From assembly GCF_900086595.1 (NCBI RefSeq), contig NZ_LT575472.1, positions 2,553,685 to 2,617,684 of the forward strand: a stretch of DNA of 64,000 bases. The letters run 5' to 3'. The first letter of the stretch is position 1; each line of letters begins with the position of its first letter. This document shows positions 44,852 to 54,036 of this stretch, in pieces. Made by a program: the position numbers and the translations under genes. This stretch comes from Clostridium nigeriense (GTDB taxonomy: Bacteria > Bacillota > Clostridia > Clostridiales > Clostridiaceae). Below the pieces are notes generated by a model, which saw nothing but the letters and a program-made list of their open reading frames with translations, was not told where the DNA came from and searched no databases.

Positions 44852-44902
44852 AAAAACTAAATAATTATAAGATGTTAGAATAAATTTTACCAATATCTAT
44901 TT

Positions 44903-45196
44903 TTAATTTATCTTTATAACTTGTCCTGGATATATTAAATTTGGATTGCTTATCCCATTTATTCTAGCTATTTCTTGATAAGTTGTTCCATATTTCGCTG
45001 CTATTGAAGATAATGTATCTCCAGACTTAACTGTATAATATATTTCATTTTCTTTTGTTGAGTTTATCTTTAATACTTGCCCTGGATATATCAAATTGGG
45101 ATTGCTTATCCCATTTATTCTAGCTATCTCTTGATAAGTTGTTCCATATTTTACTGCTATTGAAGATAAATTATCTCCTGGTTGAACAACATAAGT
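44903..45196 (-). repeat. Tandem near-identical LysM units
   Basis: Two ~135-base units (44906-45040 and 45062-45196) encode LysM domains sharing a long identical core ([15 protein letters not shown] then [10 protein letters not shown]). Similarity at DNA level points to a fairly recent duplication or gene conversion. Confidence 0.85.
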
Positions 45197-45883
45197 TATA
45201 GTAGAACTTGTGCTATTATTTTCATTTGTACTACCACTTGAATTATCACTTGAATTTCCATATCCATTAAAACCTTTTTCTATAATTATACTAGGATAAT
45301 CCACTAACATATAATTTTGATCACAAACCACTCCAGCAATCTTATTACTTCTAATTAAATTTGTTTCCCCACCAAATTGCCACATTCCGTATTGACCTTC
45401 ATAAGTGCATTTTTCTGCCCATTGAGCAACCCATATTGCATACCTTCTTCTTATTTCATTATTAATATAACTTTCAAGAAAATATTTATTTGAATAAACT
45501 CCAACGAAAAATCCTCTTTCCTCAAGATAGTCTAACCACCCTTTCGAAATGTTAGAAATTTCATTAGCACTTAAATTCTTATGAACATTGTCTTCTATAT
45601 CAAAGTATATTGGGAGTTCAAATTTTTTATTAATTAAAACATTTGATTCTAAAAATTTAGCTTCTTCTATGGCTTTTTCTACTGAAGTTGCCATGCTATA
45701 TTGATAAACTCCAACACTTAATCCCATAGCTTTAGCATTTTTATAATATTCTTCAAATCTACTATCCTTACTTGTGTTATAAGCACCTCTTATAATAGCA
45801 AATTTAACTCCTTCTTCAGAAGCTTGCTTAAAATTAAAATTTCCTTGCCATACACTTACATCTATACCAAATATATTAACCAT
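44903..45883 (-). CDS. GH25 lysozyme with two LysM repeats
   Basis: 326 residues from ATG 45883 (AAGGGTGG upstream). The GH25 domain (~1-205) starts directly with [14 protein letters not shown] and contains the catalytic acid region YFDIEDN and AIWVAQW. A Ser/Asn-rich linker (~208-228) leads to two LysM domains (~230-275, 283-326). It cleaves peptidoglycan. No signal peptide is visible, so it would need lysis or a non-classical route to leave the cell; a phage-endolysin origin is possible but no phage genes are adjacent. Confidence 0.9.
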   Translation of the reverse strand: MVNIFGIDVSVWQGNFNFKQASEEGVKFAIIRGAYNTSKDSRFEEYYKNAKAMGLSVGVYQYSMATSVEKAIEEAKFLESNVLINKKFELPIYFDIEDNVHKNLSANEISNISKGWLDYLEERGFFVGVYSNKYFLESYINNEIRRRYAIWVAQWAEKCTYEGQYGMWQFGGETNLIRSNKIAGVVCDQNYMLVDYPSIIIEKGFNGYGNSSDNSSGSTNENNSTSSTITYVVQPGDNLSSIAVKYGTTYQEIARINGISNPNLIYPGQVLKINSTKENEIYYTVKSGDTLSSIAAKYGTTYQEIARINGISNPNLIYPGQVIKIN

Positions 45884-46063
45884 TTTAATATCCACCCTTT
45901 TAAAAATATAATTTTATTTCTTTAGTTTATTAATTATTCTTTAAATCTTCTCTCTATTTATTATATAGATTAATATATATTATGTTATAAAAAATATCTT
46001 TTCCTTCTTAATTTATATAAAATCCTTCATATATAAGAATAATTAATAATATTTAATATAATA

Positions 46064-46087
46064 AAAGCACCCCTTTCGGAGTGCTTT
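46064..46087 (-). terminator. Terminator of adhE
   Basis: AAAGCACTCC/GGGGTGCTTT with one G-T pair and GAAA loop, then TTATTATATT on the minus strand. Confidence 0.75.
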
Positions 46088-46112
46088 GGATAAATTTATA
46101 TACTTTTAACTA

Positions 46113-48737
46113 TTATTTTTTCTTAGTTTCTTTTTTTACTTCTTTAGCCTTTGGACCTTCATAAGCTCTTATATACATTTCTTTTAATTCGCTCATTAAT
46201 GGGTATCTTGGGTTAGCACCTGTACATTGATCATCAAATGCTTGCTCAACCATTTCATCTAAAGTTGCATAGAACTTAGTTTCTGATACCCCAGCTTCTT
46301 TAATAGTCTTTGGCATATTAACTTTTGCTTGTAATTCTTCTACTGCTTTAATTAACAGTTCCACCTTTTCTTCTTCAGTATTTCCACCTAAGCCAAGATG
46401 ATCAGCAATTCTAGCATATCTCCATGCTGCATTTGGATATTTGTATTGAGCAAAAGCAGCTTGCTTAGTTGGTGCATCTGTAGCATTAAATCTTATAACT
46501 TCATTCATTAATAATGAGTTTGCCATACCATGTGGTAAGTGATGGAATGCACCTAATTTATGAGCCATTGAGTGGTTAATTCCAAGGAACGCATTTGAGA
46601 ACGCCATTCCAGCCATACATGACGCATGAGCCATTTTTTCTCTTGCCTTGACATTAGTTGTTCCTTCAGCATAAGCATCTGGTAAATATTTAAATACTAA
46701 TCTAATTGCTTCTAATGCTAATCCATTTGTATATTCTGAAGCCATTATTGATACGTATGCTTCTATTGAGTGAACTAATACGTCTATACCTGCACAAGCA
46801 GTTAATCCCTTTGGAGATGTCATCATAAGTTCAGCATCTACTATAGCCATATCAGGTGTTAGCTCGTAATCTGCAAGTGGGTATTTAACTCCTGTAGTTT
46901 CATCAGTAATAACTGCAAATGGTGTTACTTCTGATCCTGTTCCAGCTGATGTTGCAATTGAAACCATCATAGCTTTTTCACCCATTCTAGGGAATTTGTA
47001 TATTCTCTTTCTTATATCCATAAATGTCATAGCTAAATCATGGAAGTTAACTTCTGGATGTTCATACATAACCCACATAATTTTAGCAGCATCCATTGCT
47101 GAACCACCACCTAATGCTATTATAACATCTGGGTTGAAGTTTAACATTTCCTTTGCACCAGCTTTTGCACATCTAAGCGTTGGGTCTGGTTCTACATCTG
47201 AGAATATTTTAAATTGTATTCCATTTCTTTCTAAAACTTCTGTAACTTTATTAGTATATCCCATATCAAATAATACTTTATCAGTTACTATAAATGCTTT
47301 CTTTTTACCCATATCAGTTAACTCTTCAAGAGCAATTGGTAAACAACCATATTTAAAGTAAACTTTTTCTGGAACTCTAAACCAAAGCATATTTTCTCTC
47401 CTTTCAGCTATACTCTTGATGTTAATTAAATGCTTTGGACCAACATTTTCTGAAACTGAGTTTCCTCCCCATGATCCACATCCAAGAGTTAATGATGGTG
47501 CTAATCTAAAGTTAAATATATCACCTATTGCACCTTGTGATGCTGGCATATTAATTAATGTTCTAGCAGTTTTCATTTTTTCGCCAAATTGTAATATTCT
47601 ATCTCTTGACTTAAGTTGATCTGTGTAAAGAATTGATGTATGACCCATACCACCTAATTCAATTAATCTGCCTGCTTTTTCTAAAGCTTCTTCATAAGAT
47701 TTAACCTTATACATAGCTAAAATCGGTGATAACTTTTCATGTGAAAATGGCTCTTCTAATTCTACTGATTCTACTTCCCCTATTAAAACCTTAGCTGAAG
47801 CTTCAACCTTAACTCCTGCCATTTCAGCAATCTTACAAGCTGATTGACCAACTATATTTGCATTTAAACCGCCTTTTTCATTTAAGATTACTTTTCTAAC
47901 CTTATCTACTTCTTCACCCTTTAGTATATAAGCCCCTCTATCACTTAACTCTTTCTTAACTTCATCGTAAACTTGTTCTAAAACTACTAATGATTGTTCT
48001 GAAGCACAAATAACACCATTATCAAAAGTCTTAGATAATAATATTGAGTTTACTGCCATTTTTATATGAGCTGTCTCATCTATAATTGCTGGTGTATTTC
48101 CTGCTCCAACTCCTAATGCTGGTCTTCCTGATGAATATGCAGCCTTAACCATAGCTGGACCACCTGTTGCAAGAATTATATCTGATTCTCTCATAACATT
48201 TTGTGATAGTTCTACTGATGGTTCGTCTATCCATCCAATTATTCCTTCTGGAGCTCCTGCTTTAACTGCTGCTTCTAAAACTATTCTAGCTGCTTCAATA
48301 GTAGCATTCTTAGCTCTTGGATGTGGTGATATTATAATTGCATTTCTAGTTTTTAAAGCTATTAAAGTTTTGAAAATTGCTGTTGAAGTTGGATTTGTTG
48401 TTGGAACAATTGCAGCTATAACTCCTATTGGTTCAGCTACTTTTGTTATACCAAAAGTTTTGTCTTCTTCTAAAACACCGCAAGTTTTCATATCTTTATA
48501 TTGATTATATATATATTCAGCTGCAAAGTGGTTTTTAATAACCTTATCTTCAACTATACCCATTCCAGTTTCAGCTACTGCCATTTTAGCTAACTTAATT
48601 CTATTATCATTTGCTGCTATAGCCGCTTGTCTGAAAATCTCGTCAACTTGTTCTTGAGTATAAGTTGCAAACTTTCTTTGAGCCTCTCTTAATTCTTTGA
48701 TTCTTTGAGTTAATTCTTGTGCATTTGTTACAGCCAT
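46113..48737 (-). CDS. adhE: Bifunctional acetaldehyde-CoA / alcohol dehydrogenase
   Basis: 874 residues, normal AdhE length. The N-terminal aldehyde dehydrogenase half has the catalytic Cys in FDNGVICASEQ; the C-terminal iron-dependent alcohol dehydrogenase begins near residue 450 with NAD-binding GGGSAMDAAK and iron-binding histidines in GINHSMAHKLGAFHHLPHG. It reduces acetyl-CoA to ethanol, re-oxidising two NADH, and forms spirosomes in other bacteria. Strong promoter overlapped by a Rex-like box. Confidence 0.96.
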   Translation of the reverse strand: MAVTNAQELTQRIKELREAQRKFATYTQEQVDEIFRQAAIAANDNRIKLAKMAVAETGMGIVEDKVIKNHFAAEYIYNQYKDMKTCGVLEEDKTFGITKVAEPIGVIAAIVPTTNPTSTAIFKTLIALKTRNAIIISPHPRAKNATIEAARIVLEAAVKAGAPEGIIGWIDEPSVELSQNVMRESDIILATGGPAMVKAAYSSGRPALGVGAGNTPAIIDETAHIKMAVNSILLSKTFDNGVICASEQSLVVLEQVYDEVKKELSDRGAYILKGEEVDKVRKVILNEKGGLNANIVGQSACKIAEMAGVKVEASAKVLIGEVESVELEEPFSHEKLSPILAMYKVKSYEEALEKAGRLIELGGMGHTSILYTDQLKSRDRILQFGEKMKTARTLINMPASQGAIGDIFNFRLAPSLTLGCGSWGGNSVSENVGPKHLINIKSIAERRENMLWFRVPEKVYFKYGCLPIALEELTDMGKKKAFIVTDKVLFDMGYTNKVTEVLERNGIQFKIFSDVEPDPTLRCAKAGAKEMLNFNPDVIIALGGGSAMDAAKIMWVMYEHPEVNFHDLAMTFMDIRKRIYKFPRMGEKAMMVSIATSAGTGSEVTPFAVITDETTGVKYPLADYELTPDMAIVDAELMMTSPKGLTACAGIDVLVHSIEAYVSIMASEYTNGLALEAIRLVFKYLPDAYAEGTTNVKAREKMAHASCMAGMAFSNAFLGINHSMAHKLGAFHHLPHGMANSLLMNEVIRFNATDAPTKQAAFAQYKYPNAAWRYARIADHLGLGGNTEEEKVELLIKAVEELQAKVNMPKTIKEAGVSETKFYATLDEMVEQAFDDQCTGANPRYPLMSELKEMYIRAYEGPKAKEVKKETKKK

Positions 48738-48822
48738 TTTAAATCCTCCTAAAATAATAAGATTTATAATTTTTAAATTATTTTCTTTATTTATAAAATT
48801 TCCTTAACTTGATTACAATATC

Positions 48823-48851
48823 ATTGTATTTCATTGTTTATTTTTTGTCAA
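48823..48851 (-). promoter_or_regulatory. adhE promoter
   Basis: Perfect TTGACA (48846-48851), 17-base spacer, TACAAT (48823-48828) on the minus strand; leader of about 80 bases. Confidence 0.8.
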
Positions 48852-48875
48852 TCTTTTTTGTTAAATTTTTATCAT
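48834..48875 (-). promoter_or_regulatory. Two Rex-like operator boxes at adhE
   Basis: Minus-strand TTGACAAAAAATAAACAA (48834-48851) covers the -35 and spacer; ATGATAAAAATTTAACAA (48858-48875) lies just upstream. Both resemble the Rex consensus TTGTTAA-N4-TTAACAA with two or three mismatches. Rex represses adhE in other clostridia when NADH is low. Confidence 0.6.
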
Positions 48876-49214
48876 ATTTTTTCTATTTTTTTCTTTCATT
48901 CTTTAAAAACGGCTTTTATATGCTTATATCAGTCATTTTTTTCTAATATTTGATATAAAAATCCTAACTTAGAAAGTTTATTTTCGCTATTTTCTGATTT
49001 TTTAAATTTTTTTGAATAATTTCATGTATTATGATAAATTGATAACTTAATATATTTTTATAAAAACATATCTTAGAAAAGATTTTTCGTTATATATATA
49101 ACAATCTTTCTTTTTTAATATTTTAACTTTAAATATTATTACTTTTCCATTTAAACTTATTTAATATACATGTAAAAAATATTCTACTTTTTTATTTTTT
49201 TCTATACATAAAAA
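48876..49214. other. Long intergenic stretch without a supported gene
   Basis: About 340 very AT-rich bases between the adhE promoter and the ABC operon terminator. The only structure I see is a perfect 14-base palindrome GTTATATATATAAC (49089-49102) flanked by an AAAGATT/AATCTTT pairing and a following T-rich tract. No open frame with a ribosome site. Confidence 0.6.
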
Positions 49215-49243
49215 AGTAGAGTATTCATTATAAATACTCTACT
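49215..49243 (-). terminator. Terminator of the ABC importer operon
   Basis: AGTAGAGTATT/AATACTCTACT perfect stem, 7-base loop, then TTTTTTATG on the minus strand. Confidence 0.8.
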
Positions 49244-49251
49244 AAATATAA

Positions 49252-50046
49252 TTATATTAAAAGGCTTCTATCACTTAAATCATCTTTAATATTTGCATCC
49301 TTAAATAAATACATAAGTTTTTCTGTTGTAAGCTCAGATTTTTCTTTATCTCTAACATCAAGTAAAATCTTTCCTCTATGCATCATTATTAATCTATTTC
49401 CAGTTTTTATAGCTTGCTTTAAATTATGAGTAACCATCATTGTAGTTATATTAGTATCTTTCAATATTTTTTTAGTAATATCCATTATTTTTATTGAAGT
49501 TTTAGGGTCTAATGCTGCAGTATGCTCATCTAATAATAATAATTTGGGCTCTGACATTACAGCCATTAACATAGTCAAAGCTTGTCTTTGTCCTCCTGAT
49601 AATAAATTGACTTTGTTATATAACTTCCCCTCTAAGCCTAAGTCTAATTCTTTTAAAAGACTTTCATAATAAGGAATTCTTTTTTTTGTAATTCCAAGAC
49701 CCAATCCAAACTTCTTTCCTTTATTATCTGCTAAAGATAGGTTTTCTAATATAGTCATATTAGGTGCTACACCTAAAGATGGATTTTGAAAAACCCGCCC
49801 TATAAGTTTAGCTCTTTTAAATTCACCTATATTTGAAACATCTTTACCATTTAACTCAATTATTCCTTCATCACAATCTATATTTCCAGAAATAATATTT
49901 AATAGTGTAGATTTTCCTGCTCCATTAGAACCAATTATAGTAATAAAATCTCCTTCTTTTACTTCAAAAGAAAAATTAGAAAAAACTCTATTTTCATTAA
50001 TTGTGTTTTCATTAAAGACCTTGTGCAATGCTTGAATCTTCAGCAT
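49252..50046 (-). CDS. ABC importer ATPase (TrpY/YnbC-like, third component)
   Basis: 264 residues. Walker A GSNGAGKST, Q-loop, signature LLSGGQRQALTML, Walker B LLLLDEHTAALD and switch His in VTHNLKQA. ATG 50046 lies 35 bases inside the end of the permease gene. Energises the permease for uptake of the ligand bound by the lipoprotein. Confidence 0.92.
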   Translation of the reverse strand: MLKIQALHKVFNENTINENRVFSNFSFEVKEGDFITIIGSNGAGKSTLLNIISGNIDCDEGIIELNGKDVSNIGEFKRAKLIGRVFQNPSLGVAPNMTILENLSLADNKGKKFGLGLGITKKRIPYYESLLKELDLGLEGKLYNKVNLLSGGQRQALTMLMAVMSEPKLLLLDEHTAALDPKTSIKIMDITKKILKDTNITTMMVTHNLKQAIKTGNRLIMMHRGKILLDVRDKEKSELTTEKLMYLFKDANIKDDLSDRSLLI

Positions 50047-50929
50047 TTAAATCACCGCCTTCATTTTCCAATATAACTTTTTTAGATTTCCTCCTACTTT
50101 TATACTTAAAGGTATCAGAATTTAAACTTAAAGCTAAAATAACTATGATGGCTGTCATAAGTTTTAAATAATTAGGATTTAAACCAAATTTTAAAGCCAT
50201 TGCTATAGCTAATTTATAAATAATAGCTCCAAATATTGAAAGACTTGTCGCTTTTATAAAGGATATCCTTTTAAACATTGATGAACCAATTATTACAGAG
50301 GCTAATCCCATTACAACTACTCCTGTTCCCATACTAGCATCTGAAAATCCTTGATATTGTGCAGTAAGTGCACCACTTAAAGCAACTAATCCATTACTTA
50401 TCATAAGACCTAATATTTTTATATTACTTTTATTTACTCCTAAAGAAGTAACTAATTGTTCATTATCACCAACTGCAATCAATAAATTCCCTAGCTTAGT
50501 TTTTAAGAATAAATCGAAAGTTAATTTTATTAATAAAACAACAGTTATGATTATAAATATTTTATTCTCACCATTAAAAACACTTTTAGTATTAAATAAA
50601 GGAATATTTGATTGTCCCATAACAATTAAATTAACTGAATATAATCCAATCATAACTAATATACCTGACATTAAATTAGTTATCTTTAATTTTACATTCA
50701 AAAATGCTGTGACAAATCCTGCTAAAGCTCCCCCAATAGTTGCAATTATTAATGCAAACCAAGGGTTTATTTCCTTAAAAAGTAATGCTGCACAAATTGC
50801 CGCACCTAATGGATAAGTTCCATCTACAGAAAGATCTGGAAAATCTAATATTTTGTAAGTTATATAAACTCCAATAGCAACTATTCCGAATAATAATCCT
50901 TGTTCTAATACATTAATAATTAAATCCAC
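50012..50929 (-). CDS. ABC importer permease (branched-chain/TrpZ-like)
   Basis: 305 residues, eight to ten membrane segments, of the BPD_transp_2 type (LDFPDLSVDGTYPLGAA; GDNEQLVTSLGVN; GLMISNGLVALSGALTAQYQGFSD). GTG start at 50929 overlaps the stop of the binding-protein gene (TAGTG). Confidence 0.9.
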   Translation of the reverse strand: MDLIINVLEQGLLFGIVAIGVYITYKILDFPDLSVDGTYPLGAAICAALLFKEINPWFALIIATIGGALAGFVTAFLNVKLKITNLMSGILVMIGLYSVNLIVMGQSNIPLFNTKSVFNGENKIFIIITVVLLIKLTFDLFLKTKLGNLLIAVGDNEQLVTSLGVNKSNIKILGLMISNGLVALSGALTAQYQGFSDASMGTGVVVMGLASVIIGSSMFKRISFIKATSLSIFGAIIYKLAIAMALKFGLNPNYLKLMTAIIVILALSLNSDTFKYKSRRKSKKVILENEGGDLNAEDSSIAQGL

Positions 50930-51933
50930 TAATTCACGCCTCCAGTAACCTTGTTTACATCCTTCTCAATATCACTAGGTATACTTATATTTAATTTAGC
51001 TGCTACATCTGTATTTATAGTAATGCTCATATCACTTAAAGTAGTTATTTCTATTTCATTGGGATTCTTTCCATTTAATACTTCTGCTGCCTTATATCCT
51101 GTCTCTTTTCCTAGCTTAAAATAATCTATTCCTATTGAACATAATCCCCCTTTTGATACTACCGCTTCTTCTGCTCCAAGAATTGGAACATTATTTTTAA
51201 TAGCAATTTGCCCAACTAAATCATAAGCAGATGCAACAGTATTATCTGTTGGAGTATATAATGCATCTATATCTTTAATTACTGCACTTAAATTTTGATT
51301 TATTTCATTAATATTTGTAATACCAATTTCTTTTATGTTTATTCCTAATTTAGTAGCTTCTTCTTTTAAAGAATTAACTTGTACTACTGAATTAGCTTCT
51401 GATGTATTGTATATAACCCCTAAAGTTTTAATATCTCCCTTTAGCTTAATTAATAACTCTAATTGCTTGTCTACCGGAACCATATCTGAAACACCTGTTA
51501 AATTAGTTCCCGAATTTTTCCAATCCTTTGCTATTCCAGCTGCTATTGGGTCAGTTACTGCAGTAAATACTGTTGGTATATCCTTTGTTGCATTATATAC
51601 AGCTTGTGCTGAAGTTGTTGCAATAGCTAAAATTAAATCCTTCTTTTCAGAAACAAACTTTTGTGCTATAGTTTGTGAGGTTGGATTATCACCTTGAGCA
51701 TTTTGATAATCAATAGTAATATTTTTTCCTTCTTCATATCCCTTTTCTTTTAATCCTTCAATAAGCCCTTCTCTTGCAGAATCTAAAGCTGGATGTTGTA
51801 CTAGTTGATTAATTCCTATCTTATATTTCTTTTCTTCATTAGATGAAGCTTTCTCATCCCCTTTACAGCCTACTAGAAAGCTTGATGCAATTAGTGCCAT
51901 TAGCACTATTGCTATTTTCTTTTTTCCTACCAT
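50929..51933 (-). CDS. ABC importer substrate-binding lipoprotein (PF04392/TrpX-like)
   Basis: 334 residues. Lipobox LVGCKGD (~Cys23) and a periplasmic-binding fold of the ABC_sub_bind family: GINQLVQHPALDSAREGLIEGLKEKGY, AIATTSAQAVYNAT, PIVFTAVTDP-like PTVFTAVTDPIAAG, and PTDNTVASAYD. Members with a full operon like this one have been linked to tryptophan or other aromatic ligands in streptococci; no T-box or other trp signal is seen upstream, so the ligand remains open. Confidence 0.9.
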   Translation of the reverse strand: MVGKKKIAIVLMALIASSFLVGCKGDEKASSNEEKKYKIGINQLVQHPALDSAREGLIEGLKEKGYEEGKNITIDYQNAQGDNPTSQTIAQKFVSEKKDLILAIATTSAQAVYNATKDIPTVFTAVTDPIAAGIAKDWKNSGTNLTGVSDMVPVDKQLELLIKLKGDIKTLGVIYNTSEANSVVQVNSLKEEATKLGINIKEIGITNINEINQNLSAVIKDIDALYTPTDNTVASAYDLVGQIAIKNNVPILGAEEAVVSKGGLCSIGIDYFKLGKETGYKAAEVLNGKNPNEIEITTLSDMSITINTDVAAKLNISIPSDIEKDVNKVTGGVN

Positions 51934-52109
51934 ATTAACTATCCTCCTATTTTATATCAATGCTATCCAAAATAATAAAACATTACAACCTACAATTCTA
52001 CATTTCTATTTTATATAAAGATTTATTATTAATTATTCTATAATTTTCTTTATATAGTAATATTCTATCATCTAATTTAATATATTATTGATATTTTGAT
52101 ATTTATCAT

Positions 52110-52138
52110 ATAATATCATAATTAGCTTTTTTTGTAAA
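52110..52138 (-). promoter_or_regulatory. Promoter of the ABC importer operon
   Basis: TTTACA, 17-base spacer with TG extension, TATTAT on the minus strand. The transcript would carry a leader of about 170 bases; I found no known riboswitch in it. Confidence 0.6.
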
Positions 52139-52159
52139 TAAATAAAATATACTAAAAAA

Positions 52160-52193
52160 AATGTGTATTGAATTATTAAATTCAATACACATT
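52160..52193 (-). terminator. Terminator of the HutP-family gene
   Basis: Fourteen-bp perfect stem AATGTGTATTGAAT with complement, loop of 6, then TTTTTTTAGT on the minus strand. Confidence 0.85.
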
Positions 52194-52200
52194 TAAAATT

Positions 52201-52614
52201 TTACTCTGGTATAGCTCTATGTCCTATTCCTATTACAACCTCATCTAAGTGTAAAAGTCCAACACTTAGAAATATACAAACACTTAAATGTTCTCCTCTT
52301 CTAGCAATTCCTACTTTCCCACCTACATTTTGTCCGCTCGCTCTATTCCATACTTGCATTAAAGCATCCCTAGTAGCTCCTATAACTCCACCTTCATGTA
52401 AATGTTCTTCTCTAATAAGTCCATTTCTTTTAGATGCAACTAATGCTCTTTCTAATATTTTGGAAGTTGACTCATTTATATTTCCACCTATATTTACAGC
52501 AGTCACTATAATCCCTCTCTTCTTAAGTTCGATCTTAAGCTCCTCTTCTTCTTCCCTTGATGAAATAGCCATTCTTGTTGCATACTTAGCAACTTCCAAA
52601 CTTGTGTTTACCAT
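52201..52614 (-). CDS. hutP: HutP-family RNA-binding antiterminator, no hut operon nearby
   Basis: 137 residues. Family segments: REEHLHEGGVIGATRDAL and GIARRGEHLSVCIFLSVGLLHLDEVVIGIGHRAIP. In Bacillus HutP binds histidine and Mg2+ through conserved histidines, then UAG-repeat RNA, to stop termination in the hut operon. No histidine-degradation gene lies in the window. It is preceded by GGGAGG and followed by a terminator; the MarR gene is 36 bases upstream on the same strand. Confidence 0.88.
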   Translation of the reverse strand: MVNTSLEVAKYATRMAISSREEEEELKIELKKRGIIVTAVNIGGNINESTSKILERALVASKRNGLIREEHLHEGGVIGATRDALMQVWNRASGQNVGGKVGIARRGEHLSVCIFLSVGLLHLDEVVIGIGHRAIPE

Positions 52615-52650
52615 AATATCCTCCCGTACTTCTTACACATATTAATTATA

Positions 52651-53118
52651 TTATTTTATAGATTCACATTTTATTTTAAAATAATTATTTAACTTCCCTA
52701 AAGAACTTATTAATACTTCCTGTTCTCTCTCTGAAAGACTGTCCATCATACTTCTTACCATTTCATTATGAAATCTTTCATGTAATCTATGAGCCACCTT
52801 ACCTTTTTTAGTTAACTCAACTAAAACAACTCTTCTATCTTCTTCTATCCTACTTCTTTCAACATACCCTTTTTTTATCAGTCTATTTATTGATGTAGTT
52901 AATGTTCCAACTGTTATTCCTAAATCTTGTGCAACTTCACTCATCATTCTTTTTTCTTTTCTTCCTATAGCTTCAACAGTATGCATTTCTCTTACTGACA
53001 AATCTGAAAAATGCCCATTTTTTAAAGTTTTTTCTTCAATTTGAAGTATTTCGTTAAATATTTTGACTAAAAGTTCATTAACTATACTTACATCTTTTTG
53101 CATAATGAAATATCCCAT
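52651..53118 (-). CDS. MarR-family regulator, FabT-like
   Basis: 155 residues (or 150 from ATG 53103; the ribosome site does not decide). Winged helix: LSVREMHTVEAIG, MSEVAQDLGITVGTLTTSINRLIKKGYVERSRIEEDRRVVLVELTKKG. The pattern resembles FabT, the MarR-type repressor of fatty-acid synthesis in streptococci. Upstream is a perfect palindrome whose core TTTGATAATCAAA fits the FabT-site pattern. The fab genes are not in this window. Confidence 0.87.
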   Translation of the reverse strand: MGYFIMQKDVSIVNELLVKIFNEILQIEEKTLKNGHFSDLSVREMHTVEAIGRKEKRMMSEVAQDLGITVGTLTTSINRLIKKGYVERSRIEEDRRVVLVELTKKGKVAHRLHERFHNEMVRSMMDSLSEREQEVLISSLGKLNNYFKIKCESIK

Positions 53119-53142
53119 CCTTTTTCTATTGTTCCTTATTAA

Positions 53143-53171
53143 ATAATAATCTAAACTTCAACAAAATTCAA
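53143..53171 (-). promoter_or_regulatory. Promoter of the MarR-family gene
   Basis: TTGAAT, 17-base spacer, TATTAT on the minus strand; very short leader. Confidence 0.6.
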
Positions 53172-53194
53172 TTAGATATCCTATATTTGTCCTA

Positions 53195-53219
53195 AAATAT
53201 TTTGATAATCAAAATATTT
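53195..53219. promoter_or_regulatory. Perfect 25-nt palindrome, probable MarR/FabT operator
   Basis: Two exact 12-base arms around a single A, with core TTTTGAT-A-ATCAAAA. It lies about 25 bases upstream of the marR -35 and directly after the mgtC-like stop. No T tail, so an operator is likelier than a terminator. Confidence 0.7.
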
Positions 53220-53222
53220 CCA

Positions 53223-53927
53223 CTAACTAATTATATTTATACTTATTATATAGTTTTTATCTTTTAATTCTTTTATAATTTCATCTAAATGTACATATCT
53301 AGGTTTACAAATTATATACTTTGAATAAATTTCTTTACTCCCATTTCCTTGATGATAATATTCTATCCTTTTTATTCTTATTTTTTTCTTTTCTAGTAAA
53401 TTATCAATTTCATAATTCATATTTTCATTTTCTAAATATCTTACTTCTAATACCATTATTGTATTTCTTGATATAAATTTATCTTCTATCCTTTTAAGAA
53501 ATACTAAAGTAATGAATATAAGTATAGTTGAAAATATACTAATTAAATATCCACCCATGCCTATGGTTAATCCTAAACAAGCTACTATCCATAAAGTTGC
53601 CGCTGTTGTTAAACCCTTTATATTTCCCTTAGTATGAATTATAGCTCCAGCACCTATAAATCCAACTCCAGTGATTACTTGTGCTCCAAGTCTTCCATAA
53701 TCAATTTTAATTACATCAGATAAGCTTTTATTTACTTCTATAATTTCCATAGCTTTATTTCCTATATCAATTTGAAGTAAAGATACTATAGTAGCTCCTA
53801 GGCAAACTAATATATGAGTCCTAAATCCAGCTGCTCTATTTTGCAACTCTCTTTCATAGCCAATAATCCCCCCTATTATAAGGGCTAAAACTATTCTTAG
53901 AATTATTTCTTTTACAGTTAAATTCAT
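53223..53927 (-). CDS. MgtC/SapB-family membrane protein
   Basis: 234 residues. Four or five N-terminal membrane helices with GGIIGYERELQNRAAGFRTHILVCLGATIVSLL and GVGFIGAGAIIHTKGNIKGLTTAATLWIVACLGLTIGMG, then a cytoplasmic C-terminal ACT-like domain (~150-234). Family members influence Mg2+ homeostasis and ATP synthase in pathogens; precise role here unknown. Confidence 0.9.
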   Translation of the reverse strand: MNLTVKEIILRIVLALIIGGIIGYERELQNRAAGFRTHILVCLGATIVSLLQIDIGNKAMEIIEVNKSLSDVIKIDYGRLGAQVITGVGFIGAGAIIHTKGNIKGLTTAATLWIVACLGLTIGMGGYLISIFSTILIFITLVFLKRIEDKFISRNTIMVLEVRYLENENMNYEIDNLLEKKKIRIKRIEYYHQGNGSKEIYSKYIICKPRYVHLDEIIKELKDKNYIISINIIS

Positions 53928-54036
53928 CTTTCCTATTGCCCCCTTATATAATGAAAAGAAAGCATAAATTTTTCATTATTATATTTCTAATTCTATAATA
54001 TGAAATTAAAATGTTAATTCTATTAAAAATAAAAGA

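Noticed and set aside
46996-47361. Plus-strand open frame inside adhE (121 codons)
   Set aside because: Shadow of a strongly conserved enzyme frame, with no ribosome site; the same holds for the other antisense frames in the window.
51934-52200. T-box leader before the TrpXYZ-type importer
   Set aside because: No AGGGTGG-N-ACCGCG-type segment or specifier stem on the minus strand.
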